A stretch of DNA of 64,000 nucleotides from Flavobacterium ammoniigenes (GCF_020886055.1 NZ_AP025184.1:1674001-1738000); one strand, 5' to 3'. Positions 44,917 through 54,663 are shown, numbered from the stretch's first letter. The notes: generated from the sequence alone by a model not told the origin. Numbers and translations: made by a program.

Positions 44917-45972
44917 TTATTTTATTTTTACAACTATAGGCGCTTCGTCTTTCAAAGACATCACTCCTGAAGTTAATACTGTATCACCAGCTTTTAAACC
45001 TGAAAGTACTAAAATAGACGCATCGGTTCTTGTTGCAGTTGCCACCATGACTTCTTTGGCCATTCCTTTATTAGCAATAAATACTTTTTTTCCGTCTTGT
45101 ACCGGAATAATTGCTTCTGTTGGAATTACAACCGCATCTTTAATAATATCCAATGGCAATTGCACATCAGCAAAAGTACCCGGTAATAATTTACCATTTT
45201 TGTTATCTGCCAAAGCACGCACTTTCAATGTTCGTGTAGCAATTTCTACCTCTGGTTCAATCGCGTATATTTTTGCCGAATACGATGCATCAGATCCTGT
45301 CACTTTAAAAGTGATAAATCTATTCTTATTCACTTGTGAAGCATACTTTTCAGGAATTGAAAAGGTGATTTTCAGTTGTCCGCTATTAACCAATTTGGCC
45401 ACTAAAAGGGCAGGAGTAACATAGGTTCCTGGCGAAATGGAACGCAAACCAATCTTTCCAGAAAAAGGCGCACGAACAGTAGTTTTTTCAATTTGTGCCA
45501 ATATTAATTGACTTTGCGCTTTGGCTGATTGATAGTCGGCTCTGGCAATATCATATTCTTCTTGACTAATAGCTTCTTTTTGCAATAATAATTTAGCTCT
45601 TCTTTCGTTTTCCGATGCTAAGCTTTCTTTGGTTTTGGCTTGTGCCAATTGTGCTTTCAATTCAATATCATCCACTTTCAATAGTACTTGTCCTTTGGAT
45701 ACATTGCTACCTTCTTGGAAATAAATAGTCTTTACAATTCCTGATACTTCAGAGCGAATCTCCACTTGTTCATTGGCTTCAATCGAACCTGAAAGAGCTA
45801 AATTATTGTCGAAGGTTTGTAATCGAACAACTGTACCACTTACTGTAATGGGTTGTTCTTCTTTTCCTTTTTCTTTAGGACCTTTAGCATCACTATTTTT
45901 AGTAATTCGGTAACCAATTAAACCAACTAATCCTATTAATAACAAGGAGTAAACGAGTGTCTTTATTTTCAT
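44917..45972 (-). CDS. RND efflux periplasmic adaptor subunit
   Basis: A 351-residue membrane-fusion protein with an N-terminal anchor (LVYSLLLIGLVGLIGYRI), a biotinyl-lipoyl-like region (SGSIEANEQVEIRSEVSGIV and SKGQVLLKVDDIELKAQL), an alpha-helical hairpin about residues 105-155, then a beta-barrel and membrane-proximal domain (TVRAPFSGKIGLR, LLPGTFADVQLPL). First gene of the adaptor-RND-TolC operon, behind a near-consensus promoter. Confidence 0.93.
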   Translation of the reverse strand: MKIKTLVYSLLLIGLVGLIGYRITKNSDAKGPKEKGKEEQPITVSGTVVRLQTFDNNLALSGSIEANEQVEIRSEVSGIVKTIYFQEGSNVSKGQVLLKVDDIELKAQLAQAKTKESLASENERRAKLLLQKEAISQEEYDIARADYQSAKAQSQLILAQIEKTTVRAPFSGKIGLRSISPGTYVTPALLVAKLVNSGQLKITFSIPEKYASQVNKNRFITFKVTGSDASYSAKIYAIEPEVEIATRTLKVRALADNKNGKLLPGTFADVQLPLDIIKDAVVIPTEAIIPVQDGKKVFIANKGMAKEVMVATATRTDASILVLSGLKAGDTVLTSGVMSLKDEAPIVVKIK

Positions 45973-46006
45973 AATTATAATTAAAGTGTCTTAATAACGC
46001 AATCTT

Positions 46007-46036
46007 CAAATTTAGAACAATGTATTTGATTACAAA
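46007..46036 (-). promoter_or_regulatory. promoter of the RND efflux operon
   Basis: On the minus strand, TTTG (46033-46036), an 18-bp spacer and TAAATTTG (46007-46014) match both elements of the Bacteroidota consensus. The adaptor ATG is about 35 bp downstream. No regulator gene (TetR or similar) sits nearby. Confidence 0.7.
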
Positions 46037-46069
46037 CTAAATTGGAGTATTTATTTATAAGTTGTCTTA

Positions 46070-48178
46070 TCAACTAATATAATTCCAAATATTTTTCTTT
46101 TTTGTCATTTCTATGAACACGTTTCGCATAGTAGTATGCTCAGGTTTTTGCATGCTGGCATCTTCTCGTAGTAATTGTAAAGCATAATTTCTAGCCAGCA
46201 TTAAAATGTCTCTATCTTTTACAATATCAGCTATTTGAAGATTTAAAACTCCACTTTGTTGGGTTCCCATTAAGTCGCCTGGTCCGCGAAGTTTTAAATC
46301 CACCTCGGCAATTTCAAATCCGTCATTGGTACTGACCATCGTTTCCATGCGAGTTTTACTGTCTGAACTTAATTTGTGACTCGTCATCAAGATGCAATAA
46401 CTTTGTTCAGCACCACGTCCCACACGACCGCGCAATTGGTGTAATTGTGACAATCCAAAACGCTCGGCACTTTCAATAATCATCACACTGGCATTGGGAA
46501 CATTGACACCTACTTCAATTACGGTTGTAGCCACCATAATATTGGTTTTTCCTTCAACAAAGCGTTTCATTTCAGCGTCTTTATCGGCAGGTTTCATTTT
46601 ACCATGTAAAATAGAAATAGAATACTGTGGCAATGGAAAATCACGCGAAATACTTTCGTAACCGTCCATCAAATCTTTGAAATCCATTTTCTCCGATTCT
46701 TGAATCAAAGGATAAACTATATAAATTTGTCTTCCTAAAGCAATTTCGTCTTTTAAAAACTTCCAAACTTTCAGTCGGTTGCTGTCAAATCGATGTACGG
46801 TTTGAATTGGTTTTCGTCCTGGTGGCAATTCGTCTATAACTGAGATATCCAAATCGCCATACAAACTCATGGCTAAGGTTCTCGGAATAGGAGTGGCAGT
46901 CATCACTAATACATGTGGCGGAATCGCATTTTTTTTCCATAATTTAGAACGTTGCTCTACGCCAAAACGATGTTGCTCATCAATTACGGCTAATCCTAAA
47001 TTCTTAAATTGCACTTTGTCTTCTAATAAAGCATGAGTTCCGATTAGAATATGTAAACTACCGTCTTCCAGAGCTTCATGAATTATTTTTCGTTCTGCAG
47101 TTTTGGTTGATCCTGTTAATAATTGGATATTGATATTGGCGGTCTTTGCCAATTCGGACAAACCTAAAAAATGCTGATTGGCTAAGATTTCAGTAGGTGC
47201 CATCAAACAAGCTTGGAAACCATTATCAATGGCCAAAAGCATGCTCATAAACGCCACAATAGTTTTTCCAGAACCTACATCACCCTGTAACAAACGATTC
47301 ATTTGAGCATTACTACCCATGTCGGTGCGGATTTCTTTGATTACTCTTTTCTGCGCATTGGTCAATTCAAAAGGCAAATGGTTTTGATAAAAATCATTGA
47401 AATAATCGCCAACATTGGTAAAGGGATGCCCTTTTATTTTGTGTTTCTGAACCAGATTTTTAGTAATCAATTGTAACTGAATAAAGAACAATTCTTCGAA
47501 TTTTAATCGGAATTGGGCTTTCGCCAACGCTTCGCTACTTTGAGGAAAATGAATGTTGAATAAAGCTACTTTTTTAGGAATCAGTTTTAATTGGTCCAAT
47601 AAATAATCAGGCAAAGTTTCTGAAAACAAGTTTTGGGTTTCCAAAAACAACTGCTGCATCATCTTGATGATGACCCTGTTTGAAATGCCACGATTCGCCA
47701 AGGTTTCGGTAGAAGGATATATGGCTTGCATGGCAGATCGTAAGCTTTTTTGATGCTCACTCAACAATTCCATTTCAGGATGTGCCATGTTGAACGTGCC
47801 ATTGAATGAAGTACATTTTCCAAAAATTACAATAACTTCATTCAACTTCAAACTTTCCCGAATCCATTTGTGTCCTTGGAACCAAACCAATTCCATTTGG
47901 CCAGTATCGTCAACAAATGTAGCCACCAAGCGTTTTTTGTTTTTGCCAAATTCCACTGTTTTGATATGGATGATTTTGCCAACGATTTGGACCTCAGAAG
48001 CAGTGTTTTGCAACTCGTTAATTTTATAATAACGCGTTCTGTCGATGTAGCGATTAGGAAAGAAATTCACCAAATCTCCGTACTTAAAAATTCCTAATTC
48101 CTTGCGTAGGAGTTCGCCTCGGTGAGGACCCACGCCTTTAAGGTATTCTATAGGAGTTTGTAGAAGATTTTGCTGCAT
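46070..48178 (-). CDS. recG: ATP-dependent DNA helicase RecG
   Basis: RecG remodels stalled forks and Holliday junctions. The 702-residue protein begins with the wedge/OB region (TPIEYLKGVGPHRGELL, with VQIVGKI) and has the SF2 helicase motifs: GDVGSGKTIVAFMSM (Walker A), VIDEQHRFGVEQR (DEQH, Walker B), MTATPIPRTLAMSLYGD, and QLRGRVGRGAEQSY (motif VI), plus the C-terminal TRG region. Stand-alone gene, divergent from the YhcH-like gene. Confidence 0.96.
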   Translation of the reverse strand: MQQNLLQTPIEYLKGVGPHRGELLRKELGIFKYGDLVNFFPNRYIDRTRYYKINELQNTASEVQIVGKIIHIKTVEFGKNKKRLVATFVDDTGQMELVWFQGHKWIRESLKLNEVIVIFGKCTSFNGTFNMAHPEMELLSEHQKSLRSAMQAIYPSTETLANRGISNRVIIKMMQQLFLETQNLFSETLPDYLLDQLKLIPKKVALFNIHFPQSSEALAKAQFRLKFEELFFIQLQLITKNLVQKHKIKGHPFTNVGDYFNDFYQNHLPFELTNAQKRVIKEIRTDMGSNAQMNRLLQGDVGSGKTIVAFMSMLLAIDNGFQACLMAPTEILANQHFLGLSELAKTANINIQLLTGSTKTAERKIIHEALEDGSLHILIGTHALLEDKVQFKNLGLAVIDEQHRFGVEQRSKLWKKNAIPPHVLVMTATPIPRTLAMSLYGDLDISVIDELPPGRKPIQTVHRFDSNRLKVWKFLKDEIALGRQIYIVYPLIQESEKMDFKDLMDGYESISRDFPLPQYSISILHGKMKPADKDAEMKRFVEGKTNIMVATTVIEVGVNVPNASVMIIESAERFGLSQLHQLRGRVGRGAEQSYCILMTSHKLSSDSKTRMETMVSTNDGFEIAEVDLKLRGPGDLMGTQQSGVLNLQIADIVKDRDILMLARNYALQLLREDASMQKPEHTTMRNVFIEMTKKKNIWNYIS

Positions 48179-48230
48179 ACTGCGAAGATAGTTTTTTGTT
48201 GGGAAACTAGAAAATAGCGTTTGAAAATGA

Positions 48231-48238
48231 TATATTTG
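48231..48238 (+). promoter_or_regulatory. -7 promoter element of the YhcH-like gene
   Basis: TATATTTG matches TAnnTTTG, 22 bp before the ATG at 48260. Its presence argues against the upstream TTG start that would include it in the coding region. Confidence 0.55.
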
Positions 48239-48259
48239 AAAAAAATTAAACCTTCTACA

Positions 48260-48709
48260 ATGATTCTCGACACCTTAGCTAACTGTCACCTTTACCAATC
48301 AATTAATGAACGAATTGCCAAGGGTTTTGACTATTTGCGCACTACCGATTTAGACTCTCTTCCTTCTGGAAAACACGATATTGATGGCGATACTATTTTT
48401 GCATTGGTACAAGAATACCATACGAAACCTATTGCGGAATGCAAATTAGAAAGCCATAAAAAGTACATTGACATTCAATATGTAATTCAGGGCGAAGAAA
48501 TGATGGGTATTACCACTCAAAATAATCAAACGATATTGGAACAAAACCTTGAAAAAGATTATACGTTTTACGAAGGAACTACTTCTTTGGTTAGGGTTTC
48601 AAAAGGAATGTTTACTATTTTTTTTCCAGATGATTTGCACCAACCTTGTGTTCAAACGGAAACCGTTTTAGAAGTTAAGAAAGTAGTGATTAAAGTCTTA
48701 ATTCAATAA
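48260..48709 (+). CDS. YhcH/YjgK/YiaL family protein
   Basis: A 149-residue cupin-fold protein. I use the ATG at 48260 (MILDTLANCHLYQSINERIAKGFDYLR). The family signature includes the IAECKLESHKKYIDIQYVIQGEE block with histidine and glutamate residues that bind a metal, and FTIFFPDDLHQPC. Members have been linked to sialic acid or sugar metabolism (YhcH) and to biofilm formation, but this one has no sugar operon. It is followed by the DUF1697 gene by 13 bp. Confidence 0.88.
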   Translation: MILDTLANCHLYQSINERIAKGFDYLRTTDLDSLPSGKHDIDGDTIFALVQEYHTKPIAECKLESHKKYIDIQYVIQGEEMMGITTQNNQTILEQNLEKDYTFYEGTTSLVRVSKGMFTIFFPDDLHQPCVQTETVLEVKKVVIKVLIQ

Positions 48710-48722
48710 ATAGTAAATCACA

Positions 48723-49271
48723 ATGATAACTCATCTCGCTTTACTTCGTGGCATCAATGTTTCTGGACACAATATGATTAAAATGGAGGCCTTAAAAACC
48801 ACTTTGGAAAACATCGGTTTTCAAAAGGTAACGACCTACATTCAATCTGGGAATGTATTTGTGACTACTGAAGAAGACAATCCTTCTAAAGTAGGTTTTC
48901 TAATTAAACAAGAAATTTTTAAAGCTTTCGGTCATGAAGTGCCAGTGGTGGTGATTGCTAAAGCCGATTTAGATGCTTGTTTGGTAAACAATCCCTATTT
49001 GAAGGAAAAAGATTTGGATACCAAAAAATTGTATGTGGCTTTTACATCAATTGAGTTACGAAGCGATGCGATTAACGATTTAAAAATGAGTCAGGTAAAA
49101 CCCGATCAAGCACAAATCGATGGGAATAGAATTTACATTAAATATGCTGTTGGTGCAGGAAAGACAAGATTAGACCAAAAGTACATAGAGAAAAAACTAA
49201 ATGTAACGGCTACTATTCGTAATTGGAACACGGTGACGCAGTTGTTAGCTATGTATGAGGACCTAGAATAA
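48723..49271 (+). CDS. DUF1697 domain protein
   Basis: A 182-residue protein of the DUF1697 family. It starts MITHLALLRGINVSGHNMIK, which with TYIQSGNVFVTT is the conserved N-terminal block (two small alpha/beta domains). The C-terminal part has AVGAGKTRLDQKYIEKKLNVTATIRNWNTV. The family's function is unknown. It is convergent with the membrane-anchored gene at 49275; the two stop codons are only 3 bp apart with no room for a conventional terminator. Confidence 0.88.
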   Translation: MITHLALLRGINVSGHNMIKMEALKTTLENIGFQKVTTYIQSGNVFVTTEEDNPSKVGFLIKQEIFKAFGHEVPVVVIAKADLDACLVNNPYLKEKDLDTKKLYVAFTSIELRSDAINDLKMSQVKPDQAQIDGNRIYIKYAVGAGKTRLDQKYIEKKLNVTATIRNWNTVTQLLAMYEDLE

Positions 49272-49274
49272 GAT

Positions 49275-49796
49275 TTACCACAATTGACCCACTTCTTGTT
49301 TAATTAAATCCAAAGCGGCATAAGTAGGCGAGGCTTTGTCCACCAAACTACTGACTACAAATTCTCTCAAGTCGGCGGCGGTGTGGACTTTTTCGTTTTG
49401 AGCTGCAATGCGAATCATTTGAATAGTAGCATTTTTAGCCGTTTGAATAATGGACCAACATTCACCAGAGACATAAATTTGTTGACTTAAATTGTGTTCA
49501 AATTCTTGTTGAATTTGGTCAATAATAAAATTCTCATATTCTTTTTTATCATTGGAAACAGGAGTATTTCGCACTAGTATTTGAGCTGGATGAATGCGTT
49601 CCATTAGTAATGTCAATCGCTCATAGGCTTGCAAACGCAGTGGTAAAAGATCTTTTTTTGTTTCTTTTTGCAACAACCAACGACGCGTATTTTGTTGGTC
49701 TTTAAAGTAGCTTTCAAATAAAAAATAAGCAACACCTCCTGTGACTAATGACGGTAGTGTGTATCCAAGGATTTCAAGTATTTTGGCTGTTTCCAT
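49275..49796 (-). CDS. membrane-anchored protein of unknown function
   Basis: A 173-residue protein starting at the ATG at 49796 (METAKILEILGYTLPSLVTG). It has one N-terminal transmembrane helix (LPSLVTGGVAYFLFESYF), then a long soluble helical region with KDLLPLRLQAYERLTLLMERIHPA and regularly spaced charged residues. I recall similar proteins in Flavobacteriaceae but no characterised domain. Topology suggests a short N-tail and cytoplasmic helix bundle. It is divergent from tauE-like 49894 and separate from other membrane genes. Confidence 0.72.
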   Translation of the reverse strand: METAKILEILGYTLPSLVTGGVAYFLFESYFKDQQNTRRWLLQKETKKDLLPLRLQAYERLTLLMERIHPAQILVRNTPVSNDKKEYENFIIDQIQQEFEHNLSQQIYVSGECWSIIQTAKNATIQMIRIAAQNEKVHTAADLREFVVSSLVDKASPTYAALDLIKQEVGQLW

Positions 49797-49893
49797 TTGT
49801 TTTTTTCTATTTTTGAAACACAAAAATACGCTTTTTAAGTAGGAAACGAAATAGATATTTCTACTTGTAAAGTAAATAGTTTAGCAATCCCTT

Positions 49894-50661
49894 ATGGAAA
49901 ATTACATTATTATTTTATTGTGTTTGGCTGCCTTTTTTGCAGGTTTTATTGATGCAGTTGTAGGTGGCGGTGGTTTAATTCAAACCCCAATGGGATTAAT
50001 TTTGTTGCCTAATTTACCCGTTTCAACTGTAGTAGGAAGTTTAAAAATCCCAGCTTTTAGCGGGACTTCTTTTGCCGCCTACCAATACCTTAAGAAAGTA
50101 GAGATGAACTGGAAATTACTTTCGATAATGATGCTGTTAGCTTTTCCATCGGCATTTTTAGGTTCGACTTTATTGACCTATGTGAGCAATGATTTCATGA
50201 AGCCTATTTTGTTAGTAGTACTTTCTTTTTTAGTGATTTACACCTATGCCAAGAAAAATTTTGGACAACAAATTGAAAAAAATATATCCCATCAAAGACA
50301 GTTATTCAATGCCGTTAGCATTAGTTTTATTGTTGGTTTGTATGATGGTTTTATTGGTCCAGGAACTGGAAGTTTTTTAGTTGTAGCGTTTATTGCTATC
50401 ATGGGATTTGATTTTTTACATGCTTCCGCGAATGCTAAGATGGTCAATTTAGCCACTAATTTTGGTTCGATTTGTTTGTTTTTTATTAAAGGAAAAATCA
50501 TTTGGGCCATTGCTATTCCAATGGCGTTTAGTAATGCTTTAGGCGGATTTTTAGGGGCTAAACTAGCGATTAATAAAGGAAATAATTTTATCCGAATCTT
50601 TTTTTTAGTTGTCGTTATCGGAACATTAATCCGTTTTGGATACGATGTGTTTTATAAGTAA
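49894..50661 (+). CDS. TauE/SafE (TSUP) family membrane transporter
   Basis: A 255-residue protein with about eight transmembrane helices and the TSUP repeats. AGFIDAVVGGGGLIQTPMGLIL near the N-terminus and GLYDGFIGPGTGSFLVVAFIAIMG in the second half are the repeated signature motifs. The family moves sulfite, sulfoacetate and other organosulfur anions. No sulfur metabolism genes are adjacent, so the substrate is open. Confidence 0.9.
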   Translation: MENYIIILLCLAAFFAGFIDAVVGGGGLIQTPMGLILLPNLPVSTVVGSLKIPAFSGTSFAAYQYLKKVEMNWKLLSIMMLLAFPSAFLGSTLLTYVSNDFMKPILLVVLSFLVIYTYAKKNFGQQIEKNISHQRQLFNAVSISFIVGLYDGFIGPGTGSFLVVAFIAIMGFDFLHASANAKMVNLATNFGSICLFFIKGKIIWAIAIPMAFSNALGGFLGAKLAINKGNNFIRIFFLVVVIGTLIRFGYDVFYK

Positions 50662-50736
50662 ATGGAACAAAAGTTAATTGGATGTTTTTTATCCATTTAA
50701 ATTTCCAAATTGTTACTTTAATACATTGCTAATCCT

Positions 50737-50744
50737 TATTTTTG
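50737..50744 (+). promoter_or_regulatory. -7 promoter element of uvrD
   Basis: TATTTTTG matches TAnnTTTG, about 23 bp before the ATG at 50767. A TTG about 24 bp upstream may be the -33 element. Confidence 0.6.
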
Positions 50745-50766
50745 CTATCCATAATTTAATTTCCAA

Positions 50767-53103
50767 ATGCAGCACTATATTGATCAATTGAACGAAGCGC
50801 AACGCGAACCAGTCCTTCAAAAAGACGGCCCAATGATTATCATTGCCGGTGCCGGTTCTGGTAAAACGCGAGTGTTGACTATTCGTATTGCCTATTTGAT
50901 GAGTCAAGGCGTGGACGCGTTTAATATTTTGTCATTGACCTTTACCAACAAAGCGGCACGCGAAATGAAGAATCGTATTGCGTCTATCGTTGGTGCTAGT
51001 GAAGCTAAGAATCTTTGGATGGGAACCTTTCACTCGGTTTTTGCTCGCATCTTACGTTCAGAAGCAGAGCATTTGGGTTATCCGTCTAATTTTACCATCT
51101 ACGATTCGCAAGATTCAGTACGTTTGATTTCTTCGATTATCAAGGAAATGCAATTGGATCGAGATATCTACAAACCCAAACAGGTTTTGGGCCGAATATC
51201 TTCTTATAAAAACAGCCTGATTACAGTAAAAGCCTACTTTAATAACCCAGAATTACAAGAAGCCGATGCGATGTCCAAGAAACCGCGTTTAGGCGAAATT
51301 TATCAAAATTATGTAGAGCGTTGTTTCAAAGCAGGAGCAATGGACTTTGATGATTTATTATTGAAAACGAATGAGTTACTGACTCGATTCCCAGAAATTC
51401 TAGCCAAATACCAGAATCGTTTCCGTTATATTTTGGTCGATGAGTACCAAGATACCAATCATTCGCAGTATTTGATTGTTCGTGCTTTGTCGGATAAATT
51501 TCAAAATATCTGTGTGGTAGGTGATGATGCACAGAGTATTTATGCTTTCCGTGGTGCCAACATCAATAATATTTTAAATTTCCAAAAGGATTATGAAGGG
51601 GTAAAAACCTTTCGATTGGAACAAAATTACCGTTCGACTCGAAATATCGTGGAAGCCGCGAATACCATTATTGATAAAAATAAAACTAAACTGGATAAGA
51701 TTGTTTGGACGGCCAATGATTTTGGTCCCAAAATAAAAGTGCATCGCAGTTTGACCGATGCGGAAGAAGGCCGTTTTGTAGCTAGTACAATTTTCGAACA
51801 GAAGATGCAAAACCAAATGCTAAATGGTCAATTTGCAATTTTGTACCGAACCAATGCACAATCGCGTGCTATGGAGGATGCCCTTCGTAAACGTGATATT
51901 CCGTACCGAATTTATGGAGGTCTTTCTTTTTACCAAAGAAAAGAGATCAAAGATGTCTTGTGCTATTTGCGTTTGATCATTAATCCAAAGGATGAAGAAG
52001 CTTTAATTCGGGTGATTAATTACCCTGCTAGAGGAATAGGGGATACGACTGTCGAAAAGTTGACTATTGCAGCCAATCATTATAAGCGTTCGATTTTTGA
52101 AGTGATGCAAAACATTGACAAAATCGACTTGAAACTGAATTCGGGAACCAAGCAAAAATTGACCGACTTTGTTACTATGATCAAGAGTTTTCAAATTATT
52201 AATGAAAACCAAGATGCTTTTTATATTACTGATCATGTGGCCAAAAAAACCGGTTTAGTTCAAGAATTGAAAAAAGACGCTACACCCGAGGGTATGGCCA
52301 AAATTCAAAACATTGAGGAATTACTGAATGGTATTAAGGATTTTACCGAAGGTCAAAAAGAAATAGATGGCGCACGTGGTGCTTTATCCGAATTCATGGA
52401 AGACGTGGCTCTGGCAACCGATTTAGATAAAGATACGAGTGATGAAGATCGTGTGGCGTTAATGACTATTCACTTGGCCAAAGGATTAGAGTTTCCGCAC
52501 GTTTTTGTGGTGGGAATGGAAGAAGATTTGTTTCCAAGTGCGATGAGTATGAGTACGCGTTCGGAATTAGAAGAAGAACGTCGTTTGTTTTATGTGGCAC
52601 TCACTCGAGCCGAACATCAAGCGTATTTGACTTATGCACAATCCCGTTACCGCTGGGGAAAATTAACAGATAGCGAACCTTCGCGTTTCGTAGAAGAAAT
52701 AGATAGTCAATATTTGGAATATTTAACGCCTGCCGAATCCAATTACCGCTACAAACCGATGATTGATAGTGATATTTTTGGAGATATTGATAAGTCAAAA
52801 TTGCGTTTGGCCAAACCAGTTTCTGGAATACCTCCTAAATACATTACCGATAACCAACCCAAACCCGATAGTCCCATTCGTAGATTAAAACCGGTTACTG
52901 GAAACGCACCCAATTCCAGTAATGCCAATTTATTTGATAATAAATTAGTGGCAGGAAATATTGTGATGCACGAACGTTTTGGCAAAGGTGAAGTAATTAA
53001 TATGGAAGGCGTGGGTGCCGATAGAAAAGCGGAAATTCGTTTTGAGGTGGGAGGTATTAAGAAACTCTTATTGCGTTTTGCAAAGTTGGAGATAATTGGA
53101 TAA
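50767..53103 (+). CDS. uvrD: UvrD/PcrA-type DNA helicase
   Basis: A 778-residue SF1A helicase used in nucleotide-excision and mismatch repair. Motifs in order: LNEAQREPV (Q motif), IAGAGSGKTRVLTIRIAYLM (Walker A), LSLTFTNKAAREMK, VDEYQDTNHSQ (motif II), VGDDAQSIYAFRGA (III), RLEQNYRS (IV), VALMTIHLAKGLEFPHVFVVG (V), and EERRLFYVALTRAEHQAYL (VI). The C-terminal tail from about residue 710 has the GKGEVINMEGVGADRKAEI segment of the Tudor-like domain. Monocistronic or paired with the downstream YciO gene. Confidence 0.95.
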   Translation: MQHYIDQLNEAQREPVLQKDGPMIIIAGAGSGKTRVLTIRIAYLMSQGVDAFNILSLTFTNKAAREMKNRIASIVGASEAKNLWMGTFHSVFARILRSEAEHLGYPSNFTIYDSQDSVRLISSIIKEMQLDRDIYKPKQVLGRISSYKNSLITVKAYFNNPELQEADAMSKKPRLGEIYQNYVERCFKAGAMDFDDLLLKTNELLTRFPEILAKYQNRFRYILVDEYQDTNHSQYLIVRALSDKFQNICVVGDDAQSIYAFRGANINNILNFQKDYEGVKTFRLEQNYRSTRNIVEAANTIIDKNKTKLDKIVWTANDFGPKIKVHRSLTDAEEGRFVASTIFEQKMQNQMLNGQFAILYRTNAQSRAMEDALRKRDIPYRIYGGLSFYQRKEIKDVLCYLRLIINPKDEEALIRVINYPARGIGDTTVEKLTIAANHYKRSIFEVMQNIDKIDLKLNSGTKQKLTDFVTMIKSFQIINENQDAFYITDHVAKKTGLVQELKKDATPEGMAKIQNIEELLNGIKDFTEGQKEIDGARGALSEFMEDVALATDLDKDTSDEDRVALMTIHLAKGLEFPHVFVVGMEEDLFPSAMSMSTRSELEEERRLFYVALTRAEHQAYLTYAQSRYRWGKLTDSEPSRFVEEIDSQYLEYLTPAESNYRYKPMIDSDIFGDIDKSKLRLAKPVSGIPPKYITDNQPKPDSPIRRLKPVTGNAPNSSNANLFDNKLVAGNIVMHERFGKGEVINMEGVGADRKAEIRFEVGGIKKLLLRFAKLEIIG

Positions 53104-53118
53104 ACTCATTACAATACT

Positions 53119-53739
53119 ATGGCTGAATTTATAAAAATATACCCTGACAAACCGAGTGAGTCGGCTATTGCCAAAGTGGTCAAAGTCTTGAAAGAAGGTG
53201 GTTTAGTAATCTATCCAACAGATACCGTATATGGTTTAGGTTGTGATATAACCAACACAAAGGCTTTGGAACGTATTGCCCGAATCAAAGGAGTAAAATT
53301 AGAGAAAGCTAATTTTTCTTTTATCTGTCATGATTTGAGTAATTTATCTGATTATGTTAAACAAATTGACACGGCAACTTTTAAAATTTTAAAACGAGCA
53401 TTACCTGGACCCTACACTTTTATATTACCAGGAAGTACCAATTTACCAAAAGAGTTTAAAAAGAAAACTACCGTTGGTATCCGAGTTCCTGACAATTCGA
53501 TTGCATTAGAAATTGTACGACAATTAGGGAATCCAATTGTTTCGACCTCGATTCACGATGAAGATGATGTAATTGAATACACCACAGATCCCGAACTAAT
53601 TTTTGAGAAATGGCAGAATCTAGTTGATATGGTAATTGATGGTGGTTATGGAGACAACACCGCTTCTACTATAATTGACTTATCCGGACATGAACCCATA
53701 GTGATTAGAGAAGGCAAAGGAGATATAAATATACTTTAA
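53119..53739 (+). CDS. Sua5/YciO/YrdC family protein, closer to YciO
   Basis: A 206-residue protein with the YrdC fold: VIYPTDTVYGLGCDI with the basic residues of the nucleotide-binding cleft, NFSFICHDLSNLSDY, and RALPGPYTFILPGSTNLPKEFKKKTTVGIRVP. TsaC/Sua5 proteins make the threonylcarbamoyl-AMP used for tRNA t6A37. However, the block FSFICHDLSNL and the ending IIDLSGHEPIVIREGKGDI resemble YciO more than TsaC, and YciO's cellular role in t6A is disputed. It follows uvrD by 15 bp. Confidence 0.88.
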   Translation: MAEFIKIYPDKPSESAIAKVVKVLKEGGLVIYPTDTVYGLGCDITNTKALERIARIKGVKLEKANFSFICHDLSNLSDYVKQIDTATFKILKRALPGPYTFILPGSTNLPKEFKKKTTVGIRVPDNSIALEIVRQLGNPIVSTSIHDEDDVIEYTTDPELIFEKWQNLVDMVIDGGYGDNTASTIIDLSGHEPIVIREGKGDINIL

Positions 53740-53780
53740 ACTAATCAATCTAAAATATTGTATTTTAGATTAATACATAA

Positions 53781-53815
53781 AAAAAAACGTCTTGATTATT
53801 CAAGACGTTTTTTTA
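53781..53815. terminator. bidirectional terminator
   Basis: AAAACGTCTTGA with TCAAGACGTTTT and a four-base loop TTAT lies between the convergent YciO-type and OmpA genes. Confidence 0.9.
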
Positions 53816-53829
53816 TAATTGCAACACTA

Positions 53830-54663
53830 TTATTTTTGTTGTTTCTTCATTTCTTTTTCTACCATTTCGTAGAATTGATCAATTTTAGGTAATACAACAA
53901 TTCGCGTTCTTCTGTTACGTGCTCTGTTGTCAGCCGAATTGTTATCAACTAAAGGCACGAAAGAACTTCTACCTGCTGCAATTAATTGTGAAGGTTTAAC
54001 TCCTAATTGACCTGTTAAAACACGAACAATTGATGTAGAACGTTTCACACTTAAATCCCAGTTGTCAATTAAAATTCCGCTTCCAGTGAAAGGAACATTA
54101 TCTGTATGTCCTTCTACCATGCATTCGAAGTCAGGTTTGTCATTGATTACTTTGGCAACCTTAGCTAAAACACCTTTAGCTTTATCAGTTACATCATAGC
54201 TTCCGCTTTTGAATAATAGTTTGTCGGCAATAGAAATGAAAACCACTCCTTTTTCTACATTAATTTCAATATCTGGATCAGATAATCCGACAGCGCTTTT
54301 TAAACTAGTTACTACAGCTAATGTTACACTGTCTTTTTTGGTTAAAGCATCTTGCATACGACTAATCTTCAAATCTTTTTCTTTGATAGATTCTAATGCT
54401 TTTTCTATATTTTGAGCTCCTTTGGTAGACAATACTGCCATTTCTTTAGAGGTTTCAATCAAATTAAGATTTTGATCTTTTAAAGCAACAGCTGTAGCTG
54501 ATAAGGCTGCTTTTTCTTCTAAACAAGAATTTAATTTAACGGTACAGGTATTTAATAAGTCTTGAGTTTCTTTGTTTTTAGCTTCTAATTCAGCATATTT
54601 CTTTTTAGAAACGCATGAACTCAAAAGCGCCAATACTGATAAAGCAATTACAACTTTTTTCAT
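53830..54663 (-). CDS. OmpA family lipoprotein
   Basis: A 277-residue lipoprotein (signal VVIALSVLALLSSCVSKKK, lipid Cys at residue 17) with a coiled-coil middle (residues 25-115) and a C-terminal OmpA-like peptidoglycan-binding domain (about 140-260: GVVFISIADKLLFKSGSY, VEGHTDNVPFTG, LSVKRSTSIVRVL, AAGRSSFVPL and NRRTRIVVLPK). The domain's aspartate in HTDN and arginine in NRRTRI bind diaminopimelate. It probably tethers the outer membrane to peptidoglycan. Confidence 0.92.
   Translation of the reverse strand: MKKVVIALSVLALLSSCVSKKKYAELEAKNKETQDLLNTCTVKLNSCLEEKAALSATAVALKDQNLNLIETSKEMAVLSTKGAQNIEKALESIKEKDLKISRMQDALTKKDSVTLAVVTSLKSAVGLSDPDIEINVEKGVVFISIADKLLFKSGSYDVTDKAKGVLAKVAKVINDKPDFECMVEGHTDNVPFTGSGILIDNWDLSVKRSTSIVRVLTGQLGVKPSQLIAAGRSSFVPLVDNNSADNRARNRRTRIVVLPKIDQFYEMVEKEMKKQQK

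Noticed and set aside
44864..45424. 186-codon open frame on plus over the RND adaptor and permease genes
   Set aside because: It is antisense to two well-supported pump genes, has low-complexity Ser/Thr/Ala content and no family motif.
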